A stretch of DNA of 35,392 nt from a virus, in the IMG/VR virus record IMGVR_UViG_3300026544_000012, positions 1-35,392 of that record; one strand, given 5' to 3'. The position numbers were made by a program, and so were the translations under genes. Below the pieces are notes generated by a model, which worked only from the letters and a program-made list of their open reading frames with translations, ran no database searches and was not told where the DNA came from. Numbering within the stretch: the stretch's first letter is position 1; each line of letters opens with the position of its first letter. This document shows positions 8,540 through 17,043 of this stretch, piece by piece.

Positions 8540-9902
8540 TACTCATCCTCTCAACTTCGATCATGGTTAAAGCAAGCTCCGAATTGAGCTTTGACACAAC
8601 ATAATTAAAAACGCCCAGCCGTTTAAAGAACTCTACTTGTGTCTTTAACTTCATATGCTGCAGTAAACACACACTCGGTATTGGTGTAAAAGCATCCCCT
8701 ACCGACTCAAACTGCGCCCCCGGACACCCTCCTGAACAAAGATGCTTTATCAGGCAATTTTCACAATAAGGCAGTGCCTTGTGTTCAAATGTCAGAGTTG
8801 CCATGTAAAACGTGATATTCAATGGCTCAATATCAATTATCTTATCATCTTTAACCACAAACTTGAAGCCATTAAGAGCGTCATATGACAGTCTGTGACA
8901 CGAGTTGCAGGTAAGGTCGCTCATTTTAACAAATAACGTAGTCTGCAACGAACAACCGATCCCTCTGCCGATGATCGATATATTATTGAAAAGGTTCATG
9001 CTCGACCCACGATAGTCTTCACTCGAGAACACAAAATTATCCACATAATACTTTGGAAGATTGCTGGGTAAAACACTGTTTCCAATCATATTGTATGTGA
9101 AATTAAGAGTCCATGACATGAACTCTCCATACTGTTTGATCGTTTCCTTTGTCCACCCCTCATTGCGAACTTCGAGCAGGTACACGTTGTTCCATGCTAA
9201 ATCATATTTTTCAAACATGCTCTGGAACCAGACAAAGTTATCTTTCCAGACATGGATGTTTTCCGAACTGATCATGGGATGAAAACCAGCATGATTACGT
9301 TTACAAAACGCAAACACATCATCGTAAAATTCATCACTGTAGTACTCATCAATGTCTACATTTTTCACCGGAAGTCTGGTGATCTTATCAGCAAACTTAC
9401 CGTCTATAGAGGCACTGATTGGCACACTGACACCGTGTTCTGCACCGAGCGCAATAATATCTTCAATACTTTTTACGAGTTCCGGGTCACGGATAAAAGA
9501 CATATTGCTCGGTACAACTACCGATCCTTTGTAACCAATATCGATGTAAAATTGTACAGCCTTCCGAATGATGTCATGGCTCTGTTTGAAAATGAGAGAG
9601 TCACCGCTGAAAATATCGATTGTTTTCGGGATATAATTGTTCTCTTTCAGCCAGTTAAACAATATGTCGGTGTTTTTCCCCAACTGATCCCATGTCGCTA
9701 CCCCGGGTTTATTTAGCTCTTTCCCGTGACCGACGACATTGCTGTAATAACAATAACTGCATTTCAAATTACACTGCGACGTCAATTGTATTTCAAGAGT
9801 ACCGAATAAGTTTCCCTCTCTGTCGGGGTTCTTGAAATCATCGAAAAATGTCCCTTCCAATACTGACTTAAGCAGCTCCTTGTTTTCCCCTTCGTAACTC
9901 AT
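8532..9902 (-). CDS. Radical SAM / SPASM-domain enzyme (rSAM-2)
   Basis: A 456-residue radical S-adenosylmethionine enzyme. The CxxxCxxC motif that binds the catalytic 4Fe-4S cluster is C44-C48-C51 (TSQCNLKCSYCYYSN). The following ~270 residues fit the partial TIM barrel. The C-terminal part carries a textbook SPASM pattern, Cx2Cx5Cx3C at C380/C383/C389/C393 plus C412, and upstream Cys residues (IGCSLQ, LTCNSCHRL) that can complete two auxiliary clusters. SPASM enzymes typically modify ribosomal peptides or proteins by epimerisation, C-C or C-S crosslinking or Cys/Ser oxidation. The start overlaps the rSAM-1 stop by ATGA. The substrate is inferred to be the adjacent octapeptide-repeat proteins; the chemistry is unknown. 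Confidence 0.9.
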   Translation of the reverse strand: MSYEGENKELLKSVLEGTFFDDFKNPDREGNLFGTLEIQLTSQCNLKCSYCYYSNVVGHGKELNKPGVATWDQLGKNTDILFNWLKENNYIPKTIDIFSGDSLIFKQSHDIIRKAVQFYIDIGYKGSVVVPSNMSFIRDPELVKSIEDIIALGAEHGVSVPISASIDGKFADKITRLPVKNVDIDEYYSDEFYDDVFAFCKRNHAGFHPMISSENIHVWKDNFVWFQSMFEKYDLAWNNVYLLEVRNEGWTKETIKQYGEFMSWTLNFTYNMIGNSVLPSNLPKYYVDNFVFSSEDYRGSSMNLFNNISIIGRGIGCSLQTTLFVKMSDLTCNSCHRLSYDALNGFKFVVKDDKIIDIEPLNITFYMATLTFEHKALPYCENCLIKHLCSGGCPGAQFESVGDAFTPIPSVCLLQHMKLKTQVEFFKRLGVFNYVVSKLNSELALTMIEVERMSNE

Positions 9903-11266
9903 TTAGATAATCCCTTCTCTATGATCTGCTCCAACAATCCATTACCGAACAATTTAAAATATGCAGGATCTGTCAGATGCATCGACCCGGTATATTCATT
10001 GTTCCTTGTCAGACAGGAGTGTCGGTTGGTTGCAAAAATAGCAAGTAGTGTGGCCATGTCCTTGTTTTTGTAGCAGGGGTTGACCTGTCCACATTTCGCC
10101 ATTGCGAAAATTACAGATACTGCAAATGACACCCTGAATTTGTAAAAATCATGAAATCCCCGCATGAAATATTGAAATTTGTCCATCTTCTGCTGAGTGA
10201 TTCCTTCAATTTTTACGAACATGGTTCTCTTGGTATTTTTAGTTCGACCACTGTCAAGATTGTCCACCTCTCTCGAACTATTGATCCTCCCTAAGTCATT
10301 CCTTATTGCATCCTGAACTTCATCATACGGGGTGTAAAATGTGTCATGGCACGGCTGAACATACTCACTAATACCGAACTGGGTATCACCGGCTGAACAA
10401 GTAAACATCCGGGACTTGGTGAACAGCTCGTTACCGTATTTCATCACCCTGTCTATCGTCCCATAGTATGTTGAAAAAGAAGGAACAGCATATTTGTAGA
10501 GATTTCTGGATCCCAACTCGTTAACTGCTTTGTAAAATTCAGAAAGCACTTGGCCGTCTCTCTTGGTATATTTATCAGGACATACCAAAGTAGGGTCACA
10601 GTCATTACTGATACTGACTTTACGGTCAATATTGGCGTCATACATTCTGATCAAAAGCTGATCGAAAAACCGATAATGATCTTCAAGTTTATCCCCGGTC
10701 AAAAGGGACTCATACTGATCTTTGCTCATCGTTGGTTTGAAATGCACTTTAACTTCATGCTTCAAGTCTTTGATGGCATTCACGTCCCGGATAAATTGAA
10801 CAATATTATTCTGGATCGGTATTGTCGTTCCTTCCCCCCGATTAACCTCGGTCACCCAAGATTCACCATCGAGAGACATCTGCACATCTATCGTAAACTC
10901 CCGGTCAAGAGGGAGGTTACTGATAAATTTAGAAATAATCCCGGGTCTTGTCATAAAATTTGACGACAATTGTATTGAATTTAAATTTGGGAATTCTTTA
11001 ACTGCTTCAACATAAAAATCGTCGAAATATTGCAGGGTTAGGGTTGGTTCTGATCCCCAATGACTGATTGTCACAAGTTGATCTTTTTCATATAATTTTC
11101 GGAGTCTGTTGATTATCGGGGTGACTGCAATAATGTCCCTGATAATTTCCTGATGTTTGTCCTTTATCATCTGGTTGTGTTTCGGGATACTACAGTATGC
11201 ACAATCAAGGTTACACCATGATGCGGCAAAAATTTCAGCAGCAACCCCCGTCGTGGTTAAATTCAA
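9899..11266 (-). CDS. Radical SAM enzyme with auxiliary-cluster-like C-terminus (rSAM-1)
   Basis: A 455-residue radical SAM enzyme. The cluster motif is C18-C22-C25 (SWCNLDCAYCSIPKH). A GSEPTL sequence near residue 91 fits the SAM-contacting GGEPT-type motif of maturases, and VQMSLDGE near residue 149 fits the barrel. The C-terminal third has CSAG...PCHDTF, a spacing typical of the twitch or SPASM region, followed by CGQVNPC and a further Cys. The likely role is modification of ribosomally made polypeptide. The start is a TTG codon behind AAGGGA; no in-frame ATG is nearby. It follows the 217-residue repeat protein by 26 bp and overlaps rSAM-2 by ATGA, so the genes form one translational unit. 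Confidence 0.88.
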   Translation of the reverse strand: MNLTTTGVAAEIFAASWCNLDCAYCSIPKHNQMIKDKHQEIIRDIIAVTPIINRLRKLYEKDQLVTISHWGSEPTLTLQYFDDFYVEAVKEFPNLNSIQLSSNFMTRPGIISKFISNLPLDREFTIDVQMSLDGESWVTEVNRGEGTTIPIQNNIVQFIRDVNAIKDLKHEVKVHFKPTMSKDQYESLLTGDKLEDHYRFFDQLLIRMYDANIDRKVSISNDCDPTLVCPDKYTKRDGQVLSEFYKAVNELGSRNLYKYAVPSFSTYYGTIDRVMKYGNELFTKSRMFTCSAGDTQFGISEYVQPCHDTFYTPYDEVQDAIRNDLGRINSSREVDNLDSGRTKNTKRTMFVKIEGITQQKMDKFQYFMRGFHDFYKFRVSFAVSVIFAMAKCGQVNPCYKNKDMATLLAIFATNRHSCLTRNNEYTGSMHLTDPAYFKLFGNGLLEQIIEKGLSK

Positions 11267-11292
11267 AATAAATCCCTTCCCTTCTCTCTTTG

Positions 11293-11946
11293 TTAATTTG
11301 CATTTCCGTAATTGTCCTGATCATCACTATGGTAGTTCGAGTTTCTCACTGTGCCATATTTAGTGTGGTAATACGAAATATCCATGCCACTTTTATAATT
11401 GCTGTCGGCTGTACCATAGATAGATGCGTTCTGAGAAGAATCGACCTGCGTGTACAAGGCCCCATCATAACCGATATCCCGGGCAGTATTGTAAGTAGCA
11501 TGTCGATCATTATGCACATTAGTGTAGAGAGTCGCATCATAACCGACATCCTGAGTGGCATTATGCGAACCGTCGTCTGCTGCATCTACTGTATTGTGAA
11601 GAGTAGCATTATAAGAAGCGTCATGAGTGACATGGTCAGTGTCAAAATTGGAAACGTCCTGAGTCGTATCTTCATTGCCGTCGTTCGAAGAAAACTCGCT
11701 GGTGTTGTAGGTGACATGATGTGCTGCTTTATCTGACAGGCAGACATTTTTATCATCAGCGTAATCAACAGCATCCTGCACCTCAGTGTATATGGACGCC
11801 TTGATCAGAGTTCCTTTAACAGGGATACTCGACAACCAATTGAATCTCGGGGCCAATTTGGCATCAGTGAGAGTGTTGACGGCATCTTTGAGTTCCGAGT
11901 AAGAACTTACTGTAACTATTTTTAATGGTTCCCATGTAAATGCCAC
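11293..11946 (-). CDS. Octapeptide-repeat protein 2, probable tail appendage and radical SAM substrate
   Basis: A 217-residue protein. Residues 72-215 can be written as 18 unbroken 8-residue repeats, for example YNATLHNT, HNATQDVG, YDATLYTN, YNTARDIG, YDGALYTQ, VDSSQNAS. The loose consensus is aromatic/Val, Asn/Asp, small, Thr/Ala, polar, His/Asp/Tyr, any, Thr/Ser/Gly. This regularity suggests a beta-solenoid or fibre. The N-terminal ~70 residues are a separate head with the motif KGTLIKASIYTEVQDAVDYA, similar to its neighbour and to the tail fibre. The start is GTG behind AAGGAG; an overlapping ATG is out of frame. It sits directly upstream of the two radical SAM genes. I recognise no published family. 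Confidence 0.85.
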   Translation of the reverse strand: MAFTWEPLKIVTVSSYSELKDAVNTLTDAKLAPRFNWLSSIPVKGTLIKASIYTEVQDAVDYADDKNVCLSDKAAHHVTYNTSEFSSNDGNEDTTQDVSNFDTDHVTHDASYNATLHNTVDAADDGSHNATQDVGYDATLYTNVHNDRHATYNTARDIGYDGALYTQVDSSQNASIYGTADSNYKSGMDISYYHTKYGTVRNSNYHSDDQDNYGNAN

Positions 11947-11958
11947 ATCGACTCCTTC

Positions 11959-12462
11959 CTAATTGCTGTTTCTGACAGTGCTATATTTATTATGTTTATG
12001 GCTGCTGTTCTGATTGTTATCTACAGTGTTATGCCTTGATCCACGATATGTCAAATCACGAGCAGAATTGTAGGTTGCATGCTGATTGTTGTCCACCTGA
12101 GTGTAGAGGGCAGCGTCGAACCCGATGTCCTGTGTTGCATTGTAAGTGGCGTGTTGATCGTTGTCCACCGTGACGTGTTTGGTTCCGTTGTAAGTCAAAT
12201 CTTTGGTTGTGTTACGAGTGCCGTGATCATCATTATCCACCGCATGGAGCTTTGTCGTATTATAATTAGCATCATGCCCTGCGTCATCTGCACTTTTTTG
12301 ACTGGCGTCATCTGATAAGTATTTGGTTGTGTAGTTGGTGACGTGATGAGTGTTACAGGTCAAATTATCTTGAATATGATCAAGATTCGTCCTCATTTCG
12401 AGGATCTCCGGTGTCTTGATGAGCTTTCCTCTGATTATTTTATTTGTCCAGATAAAAGACAT
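11959..12462 (-). CDS. Octapeptide-repeat protein 1, probable tail appendage and radical SAM substrate
   Basis: A 167-residue paralogue of the next gene. Residues 35-162 form 16 exact 8-residue repeats (for example YNGTKHVT, VDNDQHAT, YNATQDIG, FDAALYTQ, VDNNQHAT, YNSARDLT), with a 24-residue super-period in the middle. The repeats begin with an HHVT-ending octad, as in the paralogue, and both proteins carry a TVRNSN motif at or near the C-terminus. The short N-terminal head has RGKLIKTPEILEMRTNLD, matching the head motif of the paralogue. The repeat is conserved in protein more than in DNA, so selection acts on the protein. It lies 14 bp after the tail-fibre gene. Confidence 0.85.
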   Translation of the reverse strand: MSFIWTNKIIRGKLIKTPEILEMRTNLDHIQDNLTCNTHHVTNYTTKYLSDDASQKSADDAGHDANYNTTKLHAVDNDDHGTRNTTKDLTYNGTKHVTVDNDQHATYNATQDIGFDAALYTQVDNNQHATYNSARDLTYRGSRHNTVDNNQNSSHKHNKYSTVRNSN

Positions 12463-12476
12463 AAAACAGGTCTCCC

Positions 12477-14111
12477 TTATGAATAAACTGCATATGAATA
12501 AAGACGCTGAATAATTGACCAGTTCCCGGAAGGATCTGCAACAAGAGCAATGTAATCAAAGTTAATGTTCAGAACAACGTCGGTACTCGCTTTATCGATC
12601 TGCTTGCCGTTGCGCCCGATGGTAATATTATTGGCAGCAGCATGTCCGACCTGATCTTTTACATAGACCACGTCCCCAGCAGATGCGTTGGCAGGGAGCG
12701 TGATTGTTATGGCCCCACTACTGGAATTTACAAAATATCCATGTCGTGCTTTTGCAACAAGAGATGCTGATATTTCCTTCCATTCAATATTGATATAGGC
12801 TGCAGTCCAGTTGGTTCCGTTGTAGACCATCATTGCCCCGGTGTTACTGTTCCAATAGAGCGCACCGGTGACCAATGCGTGACCATCATTATCTGAGGAT
12901 GGATCAGCGGTCTTGTGACCGAGATAACGGTCGTCAAAGGAGTCATAAACCGCTTCAGCCGCATTTTTTGCCACAATAGAAGCATCCCTTGCCGTTTCGG
13001 AGCCAGTCTTTGCTGCAACGGAGGCATCTCTTGCTGTTTCAGAAGCTGTCTGGGCGGCTTTAGATTTTTTCGAGTAATGGAGAGAAGAAAATTCAGACCC
13101 ACTTCCCTCTGGTACTGGGGAATTTTCTGGATGTTTTGCCCAATGCTTGGACTCTAGTGCATTTCCTTCGGCATTCTGGATGTCACCGATATTTGCAGCG
13201 ACCGTGTTGACGTCACCGATGTTTGTAGCAACCGTGTTGACGTTCGCCTCATTATTGGCAACCTTGGTGACGTTCGCCTCATTGTTGGCAACCTTGGTGA
13301 CGTCGGTGTCAATGGCAGCTACCTTGTTGACGTTCGCCTCGTTATTGGCAACCTTGGTGACTTTTGCATCGATAGCAGCCACCTTGGTGACATCAGTATC
13401 GATATTGGCGACCTTGTTGACGTTCGCCTCGTTATTGGCAACCTTGGTGACTTTTGCATCGATAGCAGCCACCTTGGTGACATCAGCATCAATGGCAGCT
13501 ACCTTGTTGACGTTCGGCATATTGGCGTCGACATTGTTGATCTTCGTCATGTTGGCGTTGACGTTATTAATGTCTCCCATGTTGGCATGGACATCGTCAA
13601 TTGCAGCATAATGAGGGTTCATCAGTGCTTCTTTGGCAACAACAATATTTTTAGCGGCAACCGATTCATTTCTGGCGTTGTCCGCATCTTTATAAAATGA
13701 GTTGGGGATGGCTCCTGTAAAAACGAACTCCGATCCGTTATAAGTCAACTCAACGACCTGTCCGTTAATAAAATCCCCGGCAAGAACATCAGTTCCGTCT
13801 GGCCGTTTGATTGATATCGCCCCAAGACCGTCGACATTAACTGTCGATGATCCTGTATTTGTATGGGTGGGATTAAATTTTACAGTGAGTCCATCGTGGT
13901 AGCCACTGGGAGGAACAGGCATAGAGAGGATGTAGGAATTTGCTGACCCTGAGTCGACACCATATTGAAGGCTACCCTCTTTGAGTTTATCCGGAGGAGG
14001 AAGCATATCAAACCCTCTCCCTGTCTCGTCTCGAATAGCATTAACTTCCGAAGATTTAGCCAAAGACCCAGCAACAATCCTGTTTTGGGTTGCATCAAAA
14101 TATATACTCAT
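12477..14111 (-). CDS. Tail fibre protein with decapeptide repeats
   Basis: A 544-residue fibre. The N-terminus (AGSLAKSSEVNAIRDETGRG) is a tail-attachment type motif. Residues ~30-140 form a beta domain (TVNVDGLGAISIKRPDG). Residues ~170-320 are more than a dozen 10-residue repeats of the type NNEANVxKVA / AIDADVTKVA, usual in trimeric phage fibre shafts, followed by Ala-rich repeats (SETARDASVAAK). The C-terminal ~120 residues are a beta-rich tip (YVKDQVGHAAANNITIGRNG) likely to contact the host or a chaperone. It overlaps the nozzle-like gene by ATGA and precedes the octapeptide proteins. Receptor unknown. Confidence 0.85.
   Translation of the reverse strand: MSIYFDATQNRIVAGSLAKSSEVNAIRDETGRGFDMLPPPDKLKEGSLQYGVDSGSANSYILSMPVPPSGYHDGLTVKFNPTHTNTGSSTVNVDGLGAISIKRPDGTDVLAGDFINGQVVELTYNGSEFVFTGAIPNSFYKDADNARNESVAAKNIVVAKEALMNPHYAAIDDVHANMGDINNVNANMTKINNVDANMPNVNKVAAIDADVTKVAAIDAKVTKVANNEANVNKVANIDTDVTKVAAIDAKVTKVANNEANVNKVAAIDTDVTKVANNEANVTKVANNEANVNTVATNIGDVNTVAANIGDIQNAEGNALESKHWAKHPENSPVPEGSGSEFSSLHYSKKSKAAQTASETARDASVAAKTGSETARDASIVAKNAAEAVYDSFDDRYLGHKTADPSSDNDGHALVTGALYWNSNTGAMMVYNGTNWTAAYINIEWKEISASLVAKARHGYFVNSSSGAITITLPANASAGDVVYVKDQVGHAAANNITIGRNGKQIDKASTDVVLNINFDYIALVADPSGNWSIIQRLYSYAVYS
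13165..13560 (-). repeat. 30-bp coding repeats of the fibre shaft
   Basis: Roughly 30-bp units, each coding one decapeptide of the fibre shaft, run through this stretch. The segments 13321-13396 and 13411-13486 are identical over 76 bp at an offset of 90 bp, so three decapeptides were recently duplicated or homogenised. The repeat is in frame, so expansion or loss would change shaft length without a frameshift. Confidence 0.85.
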
Positions 14112-15973
14112 TTTTTCAATCCTTTACGGGAGTAATGAACAGTGGCCCCTTGAATCGTGTGAGGTTCTTCATATTTACAAACCGACTTTAAGCTGAATCT
14201 AAAGTTCCTGCCAATCCCAGTCAGATACCCATATGCGGTACTGAGTGATTGAGAGTCCCAGTAAAAGTTTTCCCAGTATGATAAGTCCCACAGACCGACT
14301 CCCGATCTAATCTCGACAGTTTTTTCATAAGCCACAGGAAGATACGGATCTCCGTAACTGAATTCCGGTATAAATGTTAATTTGAAGGGAGCAGCAGTCA
14401 ATAGTTCAAGTGTTACTTTAAAGAATCTCTTCACATGTTCAGGACTGCCGTAGTGATAAAACACAGGACGAATGTAAGCAACAACTTCATCTCCGTCGAA
14501 GCTGTTACTGGAATCCATTTTATAAACATAGCCATGATTATCACCAACAAACAACAATTCGTCCCCGTCTTGTTCATTTACGGACACACCCACTTGGAAT
14601 ATTTTTTCAATAAAGTTTGCATTGGTGTCGTAATGGCCGTAGTTCGCCTTGGTGATCCCTTTGACAATCCCAGTGTTGGATCTATGGACTAAATCAAGAG
14701 CCAAAATGAGAACCGTCCCATCGGAGAAAAACATCCGATACTGATCCTTTTTTCTAACCCTCATGCTAAACAGGAGTGTTTTTTTCAACTGATCAAGCAG
14801 CGGTTTCACCTTCTGGCTGATGGTGTTCATGGTGAAATCACCGTACTCTTGAGTGGTACTCAATCTTTTTACACCACGGTCACCGAGGAAGAAAGGAACG
14901 TCCATTGTCTGGACAGATCCCTCTATTGCTCCAGCATCGATTGAATAAGTTTTTATGTTCCAGTTAGCACTGGACGTCCCATATAACAGATCTATTTTAT
15001 TCCGGGCAAATACTGCTAAAGTGTCACCCGGGACATTGGCAAACCCTGTAATTTCATCACCGATGGCCATCTCACTTGCCCCGGTAATAGCGTTCCATTC
15101 ATGTGGTGCGCCAATAGAAGAGTGCTGTATCGAACCCCCTTCAAATGAGAAAAACAGGTGATTTTTGAAGGCATAAACATGAGTTGGTTTATCAATTGTC
15201 ATCCCTGTGTCAAGGAACCAGAGACTTTCTCCATCATAAGTGAACCCTTTGCCCACCCCATTGGCCCCGAACATTGCCTGTCTGCTGGTGTGACCATAGA
15301 AGTTGTAATTGATGAATTCGTAGGTTCCTCCGGGTGGGAAAGTCAGTTCTTTTTGTGCAGCAGTGTTCACTGCAGCAGTTGTTCCCCCAACCGTGAGATC
15401 CTCTCCTGCCTGAAAAGTGCCTGTCAGAGTCCCGGGAACAATAGTCAACTTACCTGCAGCATCACCATCGGCCCACGCACCGGTATAATTTAAGACATAA
15501 GCGATCACCCCAGTGGCCCCCGACGCACCCCCGGTAATGGTGTCACCTCTTACAATTTTATTGGCCCCAGCGGTAAAATTTAACTGGAAAGTGGTGTCAA
15601 TCCCCACCCAGCCGGTTGGTGTCGCTTTATACATGACACAGGCAGTCCCTGCAGCATTGTCACGAAACCCGTAAATTTCATTTCTTAATTTCCAAATCCC
15701 CCGCACTACACCTGAACCCGGGAGAGGTAGTATCAGCACACGAGCAGCTTCAACCGCAGCCTCCCATGCATCAAGGTCAGGATAATTTCCCGGGTCAAGA
15801 CCTTCTGGGCTAGGATGACCATCAAACCGCTCAAACCCGTCGACCCGACGATATCCGTCGTTGCTCGAATTCTCATAATTCATTGAATGATGAAGCTCTC
15901 CGGCATCCATCGTTATGACGGGGTCAACTAGATTTTCACCGCCAGTGAATTTAAAGAAATAGGTTGTCCTCAT
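14108..15973 (-). CDS. Tail nozzle / hub-like structural protein
   Basis: A 621-residue beta-rich protein. The start (TYFFKFTGGENLVDPVITMD), followed by NYE...GYRRVDGFERFDG, is shared by a widespread tail protein encoded just after the head-tail adaptor in podovirus-like phages. Later segments such as GDRGVKRLSTTQEYGDFTM and YRMFFSDGTVLILALD look like beta-propeller blades. The inferred role is the tail nozzle or hub that the fibres and ejection proteins attach to, comparable to P22 gp10 or T7 gp12 in position. It overlaps both neighbours by ATGA. The fold is a guess from repeated strand patterns; no enzyme motif is seen. Confidence 0.7.
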   Translation of the reverse strand: MRTTYFFKFTGGENLVDPVITMDAGELHHSMNYENSSNDGYRRVDGFERFDGHPSPEGLDPGNYPDLDAWEAAVEAARVLILPLPGSGVVRGIWKLRNEIYGFRDNAAGTACVMYKATPTGWVGIDTTFQLNFTAGANKIVRGDTITGGASGATGVIAYVLNYTGAWADGDAAGKLTIVPGTLTGTFQAGEDLTVGGTTAAVNTAAQKELTFPPGGTYEFINYNFYGHTSRQAMFGANGVGKGFTYDGESLWFLDTGMTIDKPTHVYAFKNHLFFSFEGGSIQHSSIGAPHEWNAITGASEMAIGDEITGFANVPGDTLAVFARNKIDLLYGTSSANWNIKTYSIDAGAIEGSVQTMDVPFFLGDRGVKRLSTTQEYGDFTMNTISQKVKPLLDQLKKTLLFSMRVRKKDQYRMFFSDGTVLILALDLVHRSNTGIVKGITKANYGHYDTNANFIEKIFQVGVSVNEQDGDELLFVGDNHGYVYKMDSSNSFDGDEVVAYIRPVFYHYGSPEHVKRFFKVTLELLTAAPFKLTFIPEFSYGDPYLPVAYEKTVEIRSGVGLWDLSYWENFYWDSQSLSTAYGYLTGIGRNFRFSLKSVCKYEEPHTIQGATVHYSRKGLKK

Positions 15974-16641
15974 GCCACCCTCACCGCCATCATTTCAGGG
16001 TTTATCTGACTGCCTTCCTGCTGCTCAGGCAAGTACTCCCCTTCAAGTTTTTTGAACCACAGTTCGTACTCCTCTTTAGCTTGGTTCCATTGATCAATGG
16101 ACTCAATGTCCTCAAAGAACCACATTTTGGCACGAGCAATGATCATCCGGTGATATTCTTCTGCATAAAGAGGAACATCATCATTCAAAATGAGACGTTT
16201 CGGCTTCTTCCAGTATTCGGCATAAATTTCATGTGACCCGTTTGAGGGTGCGCTCAGTACCAAATTATTATCCGGCATAATTGCAATCTCATATGGCTCA
16301 CTTTTGGTCTTTATGTTGTTGTTTCTGCGCCATTCGTCATAATGGATCAGTCGAAGAGATCGACCCTGAGGAGTCCCCCGGTCAATTGCAAACGATTTTC
16401 TGTCCCACATGGTAAAGTTAGGTGGTCTGACTACGATGTCAGCACCGTCGACAATAGGGAACTTGAAAACCTTCCACAGAAAATTCCAATCAGTGTGCAT
16501 GGTTTGAATCAGAACATCTGCATCAGCCACCCAGTCCACAAGTCGTTTCAATAATCCAAATTGACCAATTACCGACGACGCACCTTGGCCTTGGATACCA
16601 CACTCCTGACGGGTTATCTTTACCATTTCAAGAAAAGTCAT
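15970..16641 (-). CDS. Head-tail adaptor (connector) protein
   Basis: A 223-residue protein resembling podovirus adaptors that bind under the portal. The start MTFLEMVKITRQECGIQGQG, then LLKRLVDWVADADVLIQ and an aromatic HTDWNFLW segment, is a recurrent pattern of this family: an N-terminal helical bundle that includes the Gly-containing loop. The middle is beta-rich, and the C-terminal helices (EEYHRMIIARAKMWFFEDIE) again fit. It lies between the head genes and the nozzle-like gene, where an adaptor is expected. The start overlaps the preceding stop as TAATG. The end overlaps the nozzle gene by ATGA. Confidence 0.7.
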   Translation of the reverse strand: MTFLEMVKITRQECGIQGQGASSVIGQFGLLKRLVDWVADADVLIQTMHTDWNFLWKVFKFPIVDGADIVVRPPNFTMWDRKSFAIDRGTPQGRSLRLIHYDEWRRNNNIKTKSEPYEIAIMPDNNLVLSAPSNGSHEIYAEYWKKPKRLILNDDVPLYAEEYHRMIIARAKMWFFEDIESIDQWNQAKEEYELWFKKLEGEYLPEQQEGSQINPEMMAVRVA

Positions 16642-17021
16642 TACACGCCTCGTAGATACTTAATCCCTTCGATCTTGTTAGTCCACACTCCACCGGCATC
16701 TTCAACTTTACGTTTAACAGTCTGCCAGTTGAGGCTCTCTAAATCGATTACATCTGATAATTCTGGTTCTGGTTCTGGTGCTGGTGCTGAAGGAACTTCC
16801 GGTGCTGGTGCTGGTGCTGAAGGAACTTCCGGTGCTGAAGGAACTTCAGGAATTTCTGGTATTTCATCAATGATTGAGGAATCATCGTCATTCTGCTCTT
16901 CAATCAGTTCACCACTTTCAGTGATCTCCTGTTCGGTAGCGTTGAAATACTTACCATCCTGAAAATACTTGGCTGGGCTTGTTCCACGAATTGTACCAAA
17001 ATTCTTTGTTTTATCCAACAT
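16641..17021 (-). CDS. Small head-module protein with Pro-Ala linker
   Basis: A 126-residue protein in three parts: an N-terminal segment (MLDKTKNFGTIRGTSPAKYF), an acidic and Pro/Ala/Glu-rich linker with PSAPAPAPEV repeats, and a C-terminal helical motif (LNWQTVKRKVEDAGGVW) common in small phage head proteins. I chose the start at 17021 because AAGGG lies 8 bases upstream; a longer reading to 17090 would run through the terminator stem. The DNA of the linker is repetitive (16760-16850). The gene lies between the coat and adaptor genes. Function unknown; a head-completion or decoration role is possible. Confidence 0.65.
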   Translation of the reverse strand: MLDKTKNFGTIRGTSPAKYFQDGKYFNATEQEITESGELIEEQNDDDSSIIDEIPEIPEVPSAPEVPSAPAPAPEVPSAPAPEPEPELSDVIDLESLNWQTVKRKVEDAGGVWTNKIEGIKYLRGV

Positions 17022-17043
17022 ATCAATTACCCTTCGGGTCAGT

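Noticed and set aside
13147-13611. Plus-strand repetitive 154-residue frame
   Set aside because: It is the antisense reading of the 30-bp fibre repeats; the sense strand gives a known fibre-shaft pattern.
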